This document shows positions 25,950-34,020 of a stretch of 64,000 nt of DNA, one piece after another. Under the pieces are notes generated by a model that did no database searches, was not told the origin of the DNA, and was given only the letters and a program-made list of their open reading frames with translations. Within the stretch, counting starts at the first letter, position 1. The number at the start of each line of letters is the position of its first letter. The DNA lies in the NCBI GenBank assembly GCA_002490665.1, contig DKUL01000001.1, positions 1 through 64,000 on the forward strand, given 5' to 3'. This stretch comes from Lachnospiraceae bacterium UBA7205 (lineage in GTDB: Bacteria; Bacillota; Clostridia; Lachnospirales; Lachnospiraceae). The translations under genes were made by a program, and so were the position numbers.

Positions 25950-25982
25950 AAAAAGAAAGGCACAGCCTGCGCCATGCCTTTC
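25950..25982 (-). terminator. Terminator of the CotF-like gene
   Basis: On the minus strand GAAAGGCA pairs with TGCCTTTC (25975-25982 and 25955-25962) around a 12-nt loop and is followed by five T. It begins 14 bp after the coat gene stop. Confidence 0.8.
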
Positions 25983-25995
25983 AAAAAATATTTAT

Positions 25996-26454
25996 TTATG
26001 CCATTCCGTTGACTGTCTTATACTTGAACAGCATCTCCGCGTGGTTCTGCTCCTCAATCTGAATGTCTGCAAGAAGCTTTCTCATGTCGGAATCCTTAAA
26101 GCAGAATACATCCGTATTGTACTCAGAGGAAGCAAGCTTCTCTGATACGATACAGTCCGTTGCCAGGAAATTGTCGCACTTTTTGTCTGCCGAATCGCTC
26201 ATCTTATCATATGTTGCCGTCGGCTTGTAATTCCTGCCGTCGGAATCATTGCAGTCGCAGGAGGGTACCTTGCCGCCAAGAACCTGCTGCAGCGAGTCGA
26301 AATGATGCTGCTCCTTGTCCTGCAGCGTCTTGAATAAATCCTTCAGGACAGTATCCTTCGCCTCACATGAGTAGCGCTGGTATTTCTCGATACAGGTCTT
26401 TTCCTGCTGCTGCAAATCTTTTACTGCTGCTGTCTCTTTTTCCGTTAAAATCAT
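25996..26454 (-). CDS. CotF-like spore coat / ferritin-like protein
   Basis: 152 residues. The N-terminal part (LTEKETAAVKDLQQQEKTCIEKYQRYSCEA ... DLFKTLQDKEQHHFDSLQQVL) has the paired-helix EE..H pattern of CotF/ferritin-like coat proteins, with a second helix pair at the C-terminus (IQIEEQNHAEMLFKY). The central segment VPSCDCND and further cysteines are extra. It was probably deposited on spores late in sporulation. Start by GGAGG 6 nt before ATG 26454; the open frame extends 15 codons upstream without a ribosome site. Confidence 0.8.
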   Translation of the reverse strand: MILTEKETAAVKDLQQQEKTCIEKYQRYSCEAKDTVLKDLFKTLQDKEQHHFDSLQQVLGGKVPSCDCNDSDGRNYKPTATYDKMSDSADKKCDNFLATDCIVSEKLASSEYNTDVFCFKDSDMRKLLADIQIEEQNHAEMLFKYKTVNGMA

Positions 26455-26531
26455 ATGAATCCTCCGTTTCCAATAAAAACTCGTTTCTTTTAACATCAAT
26501 AGTATTGGAAAAAAGGAAATTTTTATTCATT

Positions 26532-27779
26532 TTAATTTTTTGTTCCCTGCATGAGCGCATCGAGCAGTTCCGGGTATGTACAGGCATATGTGTTCCTGTC
26601 AAAGAGCCCGAAACGCTCGCCGTCTCCTTCAAAAAGACCGTTGTCCCACCAGATACATGGCACGCCGATTTTTTTTGCCGCTCCCACATAGTATGCCGCC
26701 CACTGGGAGCGCTCAGGCTCGTTTTCCCTGTTCATCGCGCCAAATTCGCCGATAATCACAGGGATTCCCTTGTCGACAAAAAGTGTCTTCAGGTCATTCA
26801 TCAGATTGTCAATCGCCGTGGTGTCATGGTTCCACGCACTTCTCCCATCGGGTTTCAGCGCAAAATCATACGGCTCATACGCGTGGACGGAAATTATGAC
26901 ACGATTGTCATTTCCAGGCACTTCGACATGCCTGATGCCCACGGTGCAGTTTGCGCCATAACCCGGTATCATCAGCATCCGGTATGGATTGGAGCCGCCT
27001 GATGCGCGCACGGTATTGATAAACACCTTGTTTGTCTGGTTGACTACCTCCCAGCCTTCCGCGTCGCCGCCATTCCACTCAAGCGGTGTGCCAATCTTTC
27101 TCGGCTCGTTCTGTCCCTCAAAAATCAGGTGTTCATCATAGTCCTGAAACACCTCCGCAATCTGCGCCCACACGGCTTCCATCTCGGCTGACGCGCGCTC
27201 AAGGTTATCGTGATACGGATAATTCCAGTCCTCGTGATGCACATTGACAATCACATAGGCGCCTTTGCCATACGCATAGTCGACAACCTCCTTCACGCGC
27301 TCCATCCAGCTTTGCGTAATCGTGTAGTCCGGCGCAGGCCCAATGTGGTTCGTCCATGAAACCGGAACCCGGATTACATTGAATCCTGCGTCAAGCACCG
27401 CGTCAATCAGCTCCTGCGTCACCTTTGGATTGCCCCATGCCGTCTCAAATTTATAAGGCTGCTCCGTCCGCGCAAGATCCGTCCTCGTCGAGTCAAGCGT
27501 GTTTCCGATATTCCAGCCAATTCTCATATCCTTCACAATGTCCATTGCGTCCATATCCTCCATGTCCTTGTTTTTATTTTCATTTTTCTGCTCCGTTCCG
27601 GCTTCGTCCAAGGCGGATTCCTCCTCGCGCCCACTGACGGACACCTCCGGTTCCGTAACCGCCGAAGCGCCCTCCTGTACCAAGCCGGGTATCGTTTCTT
27701 CCGTGTGCCTGCATCCCGCAAAAACCGCCAGCAGGCACACCGCCATCATTCCAAAAAGAATCCTTTTTCCCCGAAACAT
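26532..27779 (-). CDS. Glycoside hydrolase family 5 lipoprotein (endo-glucanase/mannanase type)
   Basis: 415 residues. A lipoprotein signal with lipobox LAVFAGC, a Glu/Ser-rich linker to about residue 80, then a GH5 barrel: RIGWNIGNTLDS at the start, NVIRVPVSW, VNVHHEDW, FEGQNEP (acid/base Glu) and IIGEFGAMN (nucleophile Glu), ending with WWDNG. Both catalytic residues are present. It would cut a beta-1,4-glucan or mannan backbone at the cell surface. GGAGGAGG precedes ATG 27779. It is the last gene of the glycan locus. Confidence 0.93.
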   Translation of the reverse strand: MFRGKRILFGMMAVCLLAVFAGCRHTEETIPGLVQEGASAVTEPEVSVSGREEESALDEAGTEQKNENKNKDMEDMDAMDIVKDMRIGWNIGNTLDSTRTDLARTEQPYKFETAWGNPKVTQELIDAVLDAGFNVIRVPVSWTNHIGPAPDYTITQSWMERVKEVVDYAYGKGAYVIVNVHHEDWNYPYHDNLERASAEMEAVWAQIAEVFQDYDEHLIFEGQNEPRKIGTPLEWNGGDAEGWEVVNQTNKVFINTVRASGGSNPYRMLMIPGYGANCTVGIRHVEVPGNDNRVIISVHAYEPYDFALKPDGRSAWNHDTTAIDNLMNDLKTLFVDKGIPVIIGEFGAMNRENEPERSQWAAYYVGAAKKIGVPCIWWDNGLFEGDGERFGLFDRNTYACTYPELLDALMQGTKN

Positions 27780-27847
27780 GTTTATACCTCCTCCTCCCGA
27801 CACGCAGTTCATTCACGTAAAACGAAGAGGGAACTTAAAGTTCCCTC

Positions 27848-28879
27848 TTATATCTGTCTTTCCGCCACCGAGCTGCCCGGTATGAACCTGCCACTGACCA
27901 CAATCCGGCTTCCTGTCCTGTCCTCGCCGCGCATCATGCTGACAAGCAGGTCAACTGCCTTGCCAGCCATGTCCACGACATCCACTTCAATTGTCGTAAG
28001 TCTCGGAAATGCAAAATTTAAAAAAGTATAATTGTCAAATCCCACCACAGAGATATCCTCCGGTATGCGGTACCCTTCCTGCCGGAGCCGCTCCATCAGC
28101 ACATAGCCTGCATCGTCGCAGTTGCAGACAAACGCAGTCGGCATACGCTCCCTGTCCGGAAGCGCAAACTCGATAAACAGTCCGTCCTCGCCCCTGTCCG
28201 GAATCAAGTACTCCTCCCGCGGTACGATGTGGCTGGCAAGAAGCGCGCGGTAATAGCCAAGGTACCTGTCCAGAATGCTCGGCGTCGCATCGATGGAACC
28301 GACAAATGCAATCCTTCGGTGCCCTTTCTCAATGAGGTATTTTGTCAGCTTATATACACCGTAGGTATTATCGGTCACAACACACGGTGTCTTCCCGTCC
28401 TCGTCATAAAAGTCAAGATGCACCACGGGCATGCCGATATTCCCAAGCAGCCCCGCATAATTTCCGCGTATCGGTCCCATCACAATCAGACTGTCAATCT
28501 TGTTGTCCGAGAGAACCTTGGGGAGCTTCTGCCTGTCAATCATCTCGTCCGTAATGACTTCAAGAATGGCAGAATAGCTATATTCGGCAAGTGCCAGTAC
28601 GACATTCTGATACATGCGCAGATAAAATGGAGAGGTATTTTTCCTTTCATTTATGACAATGTAGAGCGCATCGACAAGCACGCCTACAGTCTTGCTCGTA
28701 TCTCGGCGCAGCGCCTTGTTTGCAAGCGTAAATTTGTAACCCATCTCCTCCGCTTTTTTTCGTATGGATACACGGAGCAGATTTCCCACACCCTCCTTGT
28801 TGTTGAGCGCCTTGGAAACCGTTACCGTGCTAACCCCCAGCTCTTTTGCAATATCACGCATCGTAACGTCTTTTGCCAT
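27848..28879 (-). CDS. LacI family transcriptional regulator
   Basis: 343 residues. The N-terminal helix-turn-helix (VTMRDIAKELGVSTVTVSKALNNKEGVG) is classical LacI, followed by a periplasmic-binding-protein-like sensor domain (VGVLVDALY, VMGPIRGN, GHRRIAFVGS, VVGFDNYTFLNFAFPRLTTIEVD). It lies between the binding-protein gene and the GH5 gene, so it most likely responds to a sugar released by this locus. GGAGG lies before ATG 28879; a start five codons upstream is possible. Confidence 0.93.
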   Translation of the reverse strand: MAKDVTMRDIAKELGVSTVTVSKALNNKEGVGNLLRVSIRKKAEEMGYKFTLANKALRRDTSKTVGVLVDALYIVINERKNTSPFYLRMYQNVVLALAEYSYSAILEVITDEMIDRQKLPKVLSDNKIDSLIVMGPIRGNYAGLLGNIGMPVVHLDFYDEDGKTPCVVTDNTYGVYKLTKYLIEKGHRRIAFVGSIDATPSILDRYLGYYRALLASHIVPREEYLIPDRGEDGLFIEFALPDRERMPTAFVCNCDDAGYVLMERLRQEGYRIPEDISVVGFDNYTFLNFAFPRLTTIEVDVVDMAGKAVDLLVSMMRGEDRTGSRIVVSGRFIPGSSVAERQI

Positions 28880-28932
28880 TTCACTATCCTCCATGCTGTC
28901 AGTCCCCTGCGGTTTTCATATGTATGCGTTCC

Positions 28933-30396
28933 CTATTGGTAAAATCCGTCAAGCGCATCCTGCACGCTCTGCTTATATGTCTCCTGGAACTGTGCCGCTG
29001 TCATCTCCCCTGACAGAAGTTTCGGGAATTCCCACTCAAGCCCTAATGCTTCCCACACATCAACGCCGCCTCTTGTACCCATGTATTCCATAACTGCATA
29101 GTTTTCTTCCGTGATTGCCGAGTCCTCCCACCATGTGAGATTGCCGTCACGCAAATCCGTGTCACCCTGATACCAGTTTGCCCAGTCCTCAAATACATTG
29201 TAGACAAATTCCGGGTCGTTTACGCCTGCCGGTATCATCCATGCATTGCCCTTCGCGGCACTCTTGAGGAAGTTCGTGTCCTGGTTTCCGCTCGGTCCAA
29301 TTGGCCATGGACACCATGCCACCTCAAAGCTCAGCTCAGAATCCTTGTTTGCATCGGAAATCCACGCCGCGTCGATAAAGAATGCAACCTTTCCGTCCAT
29401 GTAGGCATTCTGGTTGGAATCCCAGTCCTCCTCATTCCACGGTCTTGCAATGTGGTCGACATTGTACATATTATAGATATAATCAAGCACCTCCGCAGTC
29501 GCCGGGCTTGAGAATGACTCTGTAGGCCCCATGGCAACGCCTGTGCCGTTGCTCATCAGCAGGTTGGAAAACAGGACAGTCCACACACCGCCATAGCCAT
29601 ATACGTCTGTCACGCCGTCGCCGTCCGTGTCCTGTGTCAGCGCAAGCATGTACTCCCTCCACTTATCCCATGTCCACTCGCCTTTTTCGTAGAGCGCATT
29701 GGGATCCTCAAGGCCTGCCTCGTCAAGCATCTGCTTGTTGTACGCAAGCATATAAGTGTCCTCAAGCTGTGAGGACGCGGTCACGGAGCGGAACAGATAT
29801 GTGCCGTCGCCCGTCCCAAGGTCAACCTTTGAGAAAATTTCATGGTCGCTTACCACATCCGCATCTGCGGGCAGCACTTCCTCAAGATTCGTGGCAAAGC
29901 CGTTGAGCGCCGCCGGAATACCAAACTGCAAATCAACTTCGTAAATATCGCAGTCCGGCTGCCCTGCAAGGATGGATGTATTGATGGACTCCTTGACACC
30001 ATTAAATGTCAGGTTGACAAACTCAATCTCGACATCATACTTTTCCTCAACCGCCTTCAGGTTGTCAAACTGCATCTGTGCCTCATCGGGGTCATCATAG
30101 GTCGGATTGTCGTCAATGCCTGTGTGCGTGCTGTCATAGTAATGCGGGTACCAGCAGCCAACCTTAATCACCCTGTGCCCCTGTGAGGACGGCGCGGCGG
30201 CATCCGCCTTTTCATCTGCCTTTGCCGTGTCATCACCCGCGGCATCCGCCGCAGGCGCCTGCGCCTCGCTGTCTGTATTTGCCGCCGGTGTCTGTGCACT
30301 GTCGCCAGAGCCGCCGCCACACGCTGTCAGCCCCGCTATCATGGAAACACTCAGCCCAAGTGCCATTAATTTTTTGATATTTTTCTTCATCATCAT
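28933..30396 (-). CDS. Sugar ABC transporter substrate-binding lipoprotein
   Basis: 487 residues with lipobox IAGLTACGGG and a Thr/Ala/Asp-rich linker, then a family-1 solute-binding fold (KAVEEKYDVEIEFVNLTFNGVKESINTSILAGQPDCDIYEVD ... DGKVAFFIDAAWISD). It should deliver an oligosaccharide to the permease pair at 32100-34020. Calcium-like DTDGDGVTDV is visible. It is separated from those permeases by a lipoprotein gene. Confidence 0.92.
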   Translation of the reverse strand: MMMKKNIKKLMALGLSVSMIAGLTACGGGSGDSAQTPAANTDSEAQAPAADAAGDDTAKADEKADAAAPSSQGHRVIKVGCWYPHYYDSTHTGIDDNPTYDDPDEAQMQFDNLKAVEEKYDVEIEFVNLTFNGVKESINTSILAGQPDCDIYEVDLQFGIPAALNGFATNLEEVLPADADVVSDHEIFSKVDLGTGDGTYLFRSVTASSQLEDTYMLAYNKQMLDEAGLEDPNALYEKGEWTWDKWREYMLALTQDTDGDGVTDVYGYGGVWTVLFSNLLMSNGTGVAMGPTESFSSPATAEVLDYIYNMYNVDHIARPWNEEDWDSNQNAYMDGKVAFFIDAAWISDANKDSELSFEVAWCPWPIGPSGNQDTNFLKSAAKGNAWMIPAGVNDPEFVYNVFEDWANWYQGDTDLRDGNLTWWEDSAITEENYAVMEYMGTRGGVDVWEALGLEWEFPKLLSGEMTAAQFQETYKQSVQDALDGFYQ

Positions 30397-30405
30397 TCCA
30401 ACCTC

Positions 30406-31932
30406 CTATTCTGAATCTGAATCCATGCCAACCTTCACACTGAAAACTTCCCAGGCGCCGGACGCCTCGCACTGCATCCTTGCCCCCCACTTGGAGACAT
30501 CCTCACCGCAGTACTCCGCAATCATCTCAAACGGAATATACGCCTTGCTGCCGTCTGTCACCGCCTGACCGTTTGTGCCGTCGCCGACCCGCATCCAGCC
30601 TGCCTCTGCGTCTGGAATGACAAGCCACATGTCACCGTTCTCACTTGTGTAGGTTACCTCGACAACCGAACCCGGGACAAGCGCCGCAATAATATCCTCT
30701 GTCATGTCCTTGCCGTCCTGAGCCCAGCCGTCTCCCTTTGCCGTAAAGCCTTCAAACTCCACCGCATCAGAAAGATTGTAGCTCTTTGCCGCCTGTCCGA
30801 CCTTCACGCTAAATACCTCCCACGTGCCGGACGCCTCGCACTGCATGGTGGAACCCCACTTGGATACATCCTCGCCGCAGTACTCGGCAAGCATCTCGAA
30901 CGGAATCTGTGCCGTTGTCTTGGAATCATTGACAGAAGACGTTCCGTTTGTACCGTCGCCGACTCGCATCCAGCCTGCCTCCGCCTCATTCATGACAATC
31001 CACATGTCCCCATTTTCACTTGTAAAGGAAATCTCGACAACCGAACCCGGAACGAGTGCCGCGATGATATCATCCGTCATGGCAAAGCCGCTCTGCGCCC
31101 AGCCGTCTCCCTTTGTCGCAAATCCTTCAAAATCCACTGCCCCCGTGATGCCTGCAAGGTTCGAACGGTCGTCCCCTGTAGCGGTTGACACAAACTCTGC
31201 CGAAGTGTCTGCCGCAATGACATTTCCCGATGCATCCTTGAACGCAATGTTGTCAATATACAAAACCGCAGGGGTTTCTCCCGCATCCTTGCCATTGTCC
31301 GTCTCAAGGGACAGCACCATGTAGTTTCCTTCCCCGAAAGCCATGCCGTCGGGAAGCTCATAGACCGCAGTCTTTGGATTTGCTGTCTCCAGATATACAG
31401 ACCAGTCCCCGTCCTTGCGCTCCTTGTCTGCACCGAGAAACGCATAAATTTTTCCGGATACGGCATTGAACTTGCCGTCAGGGTTTTCAATGCCAAGCGA
31501 CATCTCAACTGTCCGGACATCGGCTGCCTTGTCGCCCAGAAGTGCATCCACCTGGAAGCCCACATAAGGCGCCTTTCCGTTTGTCTCAACCTTCAGTGCC
31601 TTGGAGCCTGCAAAATCTGCCACCGAGAGCGTCGCGTCATCCCCCGCGGGATTGACGCTCTTGTCAACGCCTGCAAATCCATAGACGCCATCCTCAAAGT
31701 CAATGCTCACTTCCCCGGCAGGAGCCGCCGCTGCCTGCGCATCCTCCGCCGGTGCTGTCTCTGCCTCCGGCGTGCTTTCCTGTGCAGCCGCCTCCGTGTC
31801 AGCCGTCTGTACGTTTGCGTTGGAAGGTTCCGCAGAAGTGCCTGCATCCTTTCCCCCGCAGGCAGCCATGCTCATTGCCATGGCCGCCGTCAAAGATAAA
31901 GTCAGTAATTTCTTTGCCTTCAACTTTTTCAT
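30406..31932 (-). CDS. Lipoprotein with a duplicated carbohydrate-binding-like domain
   Basis: 508 residues with lipobox MSMAACGG. The middle part (about 75-250) is a jelly-roll-like domain (SIDFEDGVYGFAG ... YIDNIAFKD). The last 240 residues are two near-identical copies of a domain of about 110 residues, each starting with (V)(D/E)FEGF and sharing GDGWAQ, ALVPGSVVE, AGWMRVGDGTNG, AEYCGEDVSKWG and CEASG.WEVFSVKVG. No known family name can be given; the composition suggests carbohydrate binding at the cell surface, supporting the transporter next to it. Confidence 0.75.
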   Translation of the reverse strand: MKKLKAKKLLTLSLTAAMAMSMAACGGKDAGTSAEPSNANVQTADTEAAAQESTPEAETAPAEDAQAAAAPAGEVSIDFEDGVYGFAGVDKSVNPAGDDATLSVADFAGSKALKVETNGKAPYVGFQVDALLGDKAADVRTVEMSLGIENPDGKFNAVSGKIYAFLGADKERKDGDWSVYLETANPKTAVYELPDGMAFGEGNYMVLSLETDNGKDAGETPAVLYIDNIAFKDASGNVIAADTSAEFVSTATGDDRSNLAGITGAVDFEGFATKGDGWAQSGFAMTDDIIAALVPGSVVEISFTSENGDMWIVMNEAEAGWMRVGDGTNGTSSVNDSKTTAQIPFEMLAEYCGEDVSKWGSTMQCEASGTWEVFSVKVGQAAKSYNLSDAVEFEGFTAKGDGWAQDGKDMTEDIIAALVPGSVVEVTYTSENGDMWLVIPDAEAGWMRVGDGTNGQAVTDGSKAYIPFEMIAEYCGEDVSKWGARMQCEASGAWEVFSVKVGMDSDSE

Positions 31933-31959
31933 CCTCCTTTATGATATATGTAATTTTAT

Positions 31960-32083
31960 AGTAAACGCAAATTATATTTGCGTTTACTTGCGCCGACCGC
32001 ATGCCGCAATGCGGATAAATTCCTTATGCGGTCGTGTGCATCAATTATAGTAAACGGCAAATATTTTTGTCGTTTACTATAAT
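31960..32083. promoter_or_regulatory. Two large dyads around a palindromic intergenic element
   Basis: The gap between permease and lipoprotein genes holds two strong inverted repeats sharing the half-site AGTAAACG. One is a perfect 13-bp pair around TAT at 31960-31988. The other is a 13-bp pair (ATTATAGTAAACG / CGTTTACTATAAT) with arms at 32044-32056 and 32071-32083. Between them lies the stem-loop GACCGCAT/ATGCGGTC (31995-32033), a relative of the element at 25902. They could be regulator sites, or RNA hairpins that protect the downstream binding-protein mRNA. Confidence 0.6.
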
Positions 32084-32099
32084 TTGGTACCATTTTCTG

Positions 32100-33083
32100 C
32101 TATCCGACAATACCGCTGCGCTCAACGCCCTCGATAAACTGCTTCTGGAGCAGCACATAGATAATGACAATCGGTATCATGACAAGCACGATGCCCGCAT
32201 CGAGGAACAGCTGCAGTATCGCCGGGTCGAGAATTTTTTCGAGCGTCGAAATCGTCGCCGTAATCGTGGAAATCCGCTTGCTTATGACGATGCTGTCACT
32301 AACCAGGAACAGTTTCGCATAGAATGTGTCATTGTACTGCCATACCATCGAGAAAATTGCCACGGTAACCGCCGACGGCAGCGCATTGACAAGCATGATG
32401 CGGAAATAGGTATACAGCGTGCCCGCACCGTCCACAAATGCCGCCTCCTCAATCTCCTTCGGGAGACCGCGGAAAAACTGGTTAAAAATATAGATATACA
32501 GACCGGAGCGGAGACCGCATCCAAATATGGTCATAATGTACATCGGAACCGGTGACGACAGCAGGTTTACCGCCGACCCCTTTATCATCTTGATAATGCC
32601 AAACACGTCAAACTTGGCGAATGTCATGTACAGCGGCAGCATAATCGTGTTGGTCGGAATGACAATCATGATGACCACACACGCAAACAGGATATTTTTC
32701 CCCGGGAACTGGTACCGCGCAAAGCCATAGCCTACCATGGAGCAGATAAACACCTGTATCGCCATCAGCGACGCCGCGTACAGCAGGGAGCTGACCATTG
32801 TCTTGGCGTAATCCAGGTACTTCGACGCAAGCTCGTACCGGTACAGCGTCGGTTCCTGCGGTATCATGTACACCATGGGATTGTAGCTGTCCGCATCGGA
32901 GAAGAACGAGCTGCTGATAATGCCGATGACAGGTCCCAAAATGACATAGCATATCCCGACAATGATGACCAGGCGGAACAAAAACAGGATAAATCCCTTG
33001 ATGTTGGATGCCCAGCGCATTCTGTCATTTGCAAACTGCTTGTCGTCCCTGACATCCTGAATGATGCTTTTGATAGTTGCCAT
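32100..33083 (-). CDS. Sugar ABC transporter permease (MalG/CUT1 type)
   Basis: 327 residues with six membrane segments and the inner-membrane EAA loop (EIEEAAFVDGAGTLYTYFRIMLVNALPSA). The N-terminus is extended by about 25 charged residues. It pairs with the permease at 33103-34020. The ATPase is not in the window, as is usual for CUT1 systems served by a shared MsmK-type ATPase. Confidence 0.93.
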   Translation of the reverse strand: MATIKSIIQDVRDDKQFANDRMRWASNIKGFILFLFRLVIIVGICYVILGPVIGIISSSFFSDADSYNPMVYMIPQEPTLYRYELASKYLDYAKTMVSSLLYAASLMAIQVFICSMVGYGFARYQFPGKNILFACVVIMIVIPTNTIMLPLYMTFAKFDVFGIIKMIKGSAVNLLSSPVPMYIMTIFGCGLRSGLYIYIFNQFFRGLPKEIEEAAFVDGAGTLYTYFRIMLVNALPSAVTVAIFSMVWQYNDTFYAKLFLVSDSIVISKRISTITATISTLEKILDPAILQLFLDAGIVLVMIPIVIIYVLLQKQFIEGVERSGIVG

Positions 33084-33102
33084 ATTCCATCCTTCTCCTT
33101 TC

Positions 33103-34020
33103 CTAATTATAATAGAATGTCCGCTTCTGTATTGCGCCGCACACGATTACCAGTATGAGGCACGTAATCGCGGTCGAACATAAACTGAATACGGAACTGA
33201 GTCCATAGTTGCTCTCCGTAAATGCCGTGTTGTAGGCAAGCTCCACGACATCGGACTGGGTAAAGCTGTCCACGACGGTATACACAATATTTGTGATAAT
33301 GTGCGGCATCACCATCGGAAAGGTAACCTTCCAGAATGTCTCATATGTTGTCGCGCCTTCAATCTTTGCCACCTCATACATCGAGCCGGGCACCGACTGC
33401 AATGCCGCAATAAAAATGATAATCTGCACGCCGGAAGCATTGATGATGTCGCTGACGCGCGTCACTGCCCCCATAAGGTACACAATCAGGAATTCCGGAA
33501 TACCCAGCGAACCAAACATTTCCATATAATAGGCAATGCCCATGCCGCCCGACGATGCCTGCGCCATCTCCGCACTTGCGCTGGAAAGCCCGCCGCTCAT
33601 CATGTTCCTCGCCAGATCCATCGCATCCACAATCGCCTCGGAGTTAAGGATAACCGGCAGGAAGAAGATTGCCCGCACAAGCGTCCTTCCCCGGAACTTG
33701 CGGTTCAGCAGTATCGCCATAAACAGGCTGAAAAAGGTAATCAGCGGCACATCGATCAGCATGTTCCCAACCGAGGTCGTCAGCACCTGCTTGTATGTCG
33801 CGTGCGCCCGAAACGCATAGAGAAAGTTGTCAAGCCCCACAAAATCCAGCGTGTAGCCGCCTCCCGGGCTGACCGACAGGTCCGAGAGGGAAAACTGTAC
33901 CGACATAAACAGGCTTCTGGCGTAGAACCATATAAACCCAATCAGCCATGGAAGGATAAACAAAAACCCTGTGCGGCTCCTCTTTGCGGAAAGAGACATT
34001 TTTTTCTTTTTCCTATTCAT
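33103..34020 (-). CDS. Sugar ABC transporter permease (MalF/CUT1 type)
   Basis: 305 residues with six membrane segments and the EAA-like loop (SMYEVAKIEGATTYETFWKVTFPMVMPHI). It overlaps the DUF5696 gene upstream by 8 bp and precedes the partner permease by 19 bp, showing one transcript. Confidence 0.93.
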   Translation of the reverse strand: MNRKKKKMSLSAKRSRTGFLFILPWLIGFIWFYARSLFMSVQFSLSDLSVSPGGGYTLDFVGLDNFLYAFRAHATYKQVLTTSVGNMLIDVPLITFFSLFMAILLNRKFRGRTLVRAIFFLPVILNSEAIVDAMDLARNMMSGGLSSASAEMAQASSGGMGIAYYMEMFGSLGIPEFLIVYLMGAVTRVSDIINASGVQIIIFIAALQSVPGSMYEVAKIEGATTYETFWKVTFPMVMPHIITNIVYTVVDSFTQSDVVELAYNTAFTESNYGLSSVFSLCSTAITCLILVIVCGAIQKRTFYYN

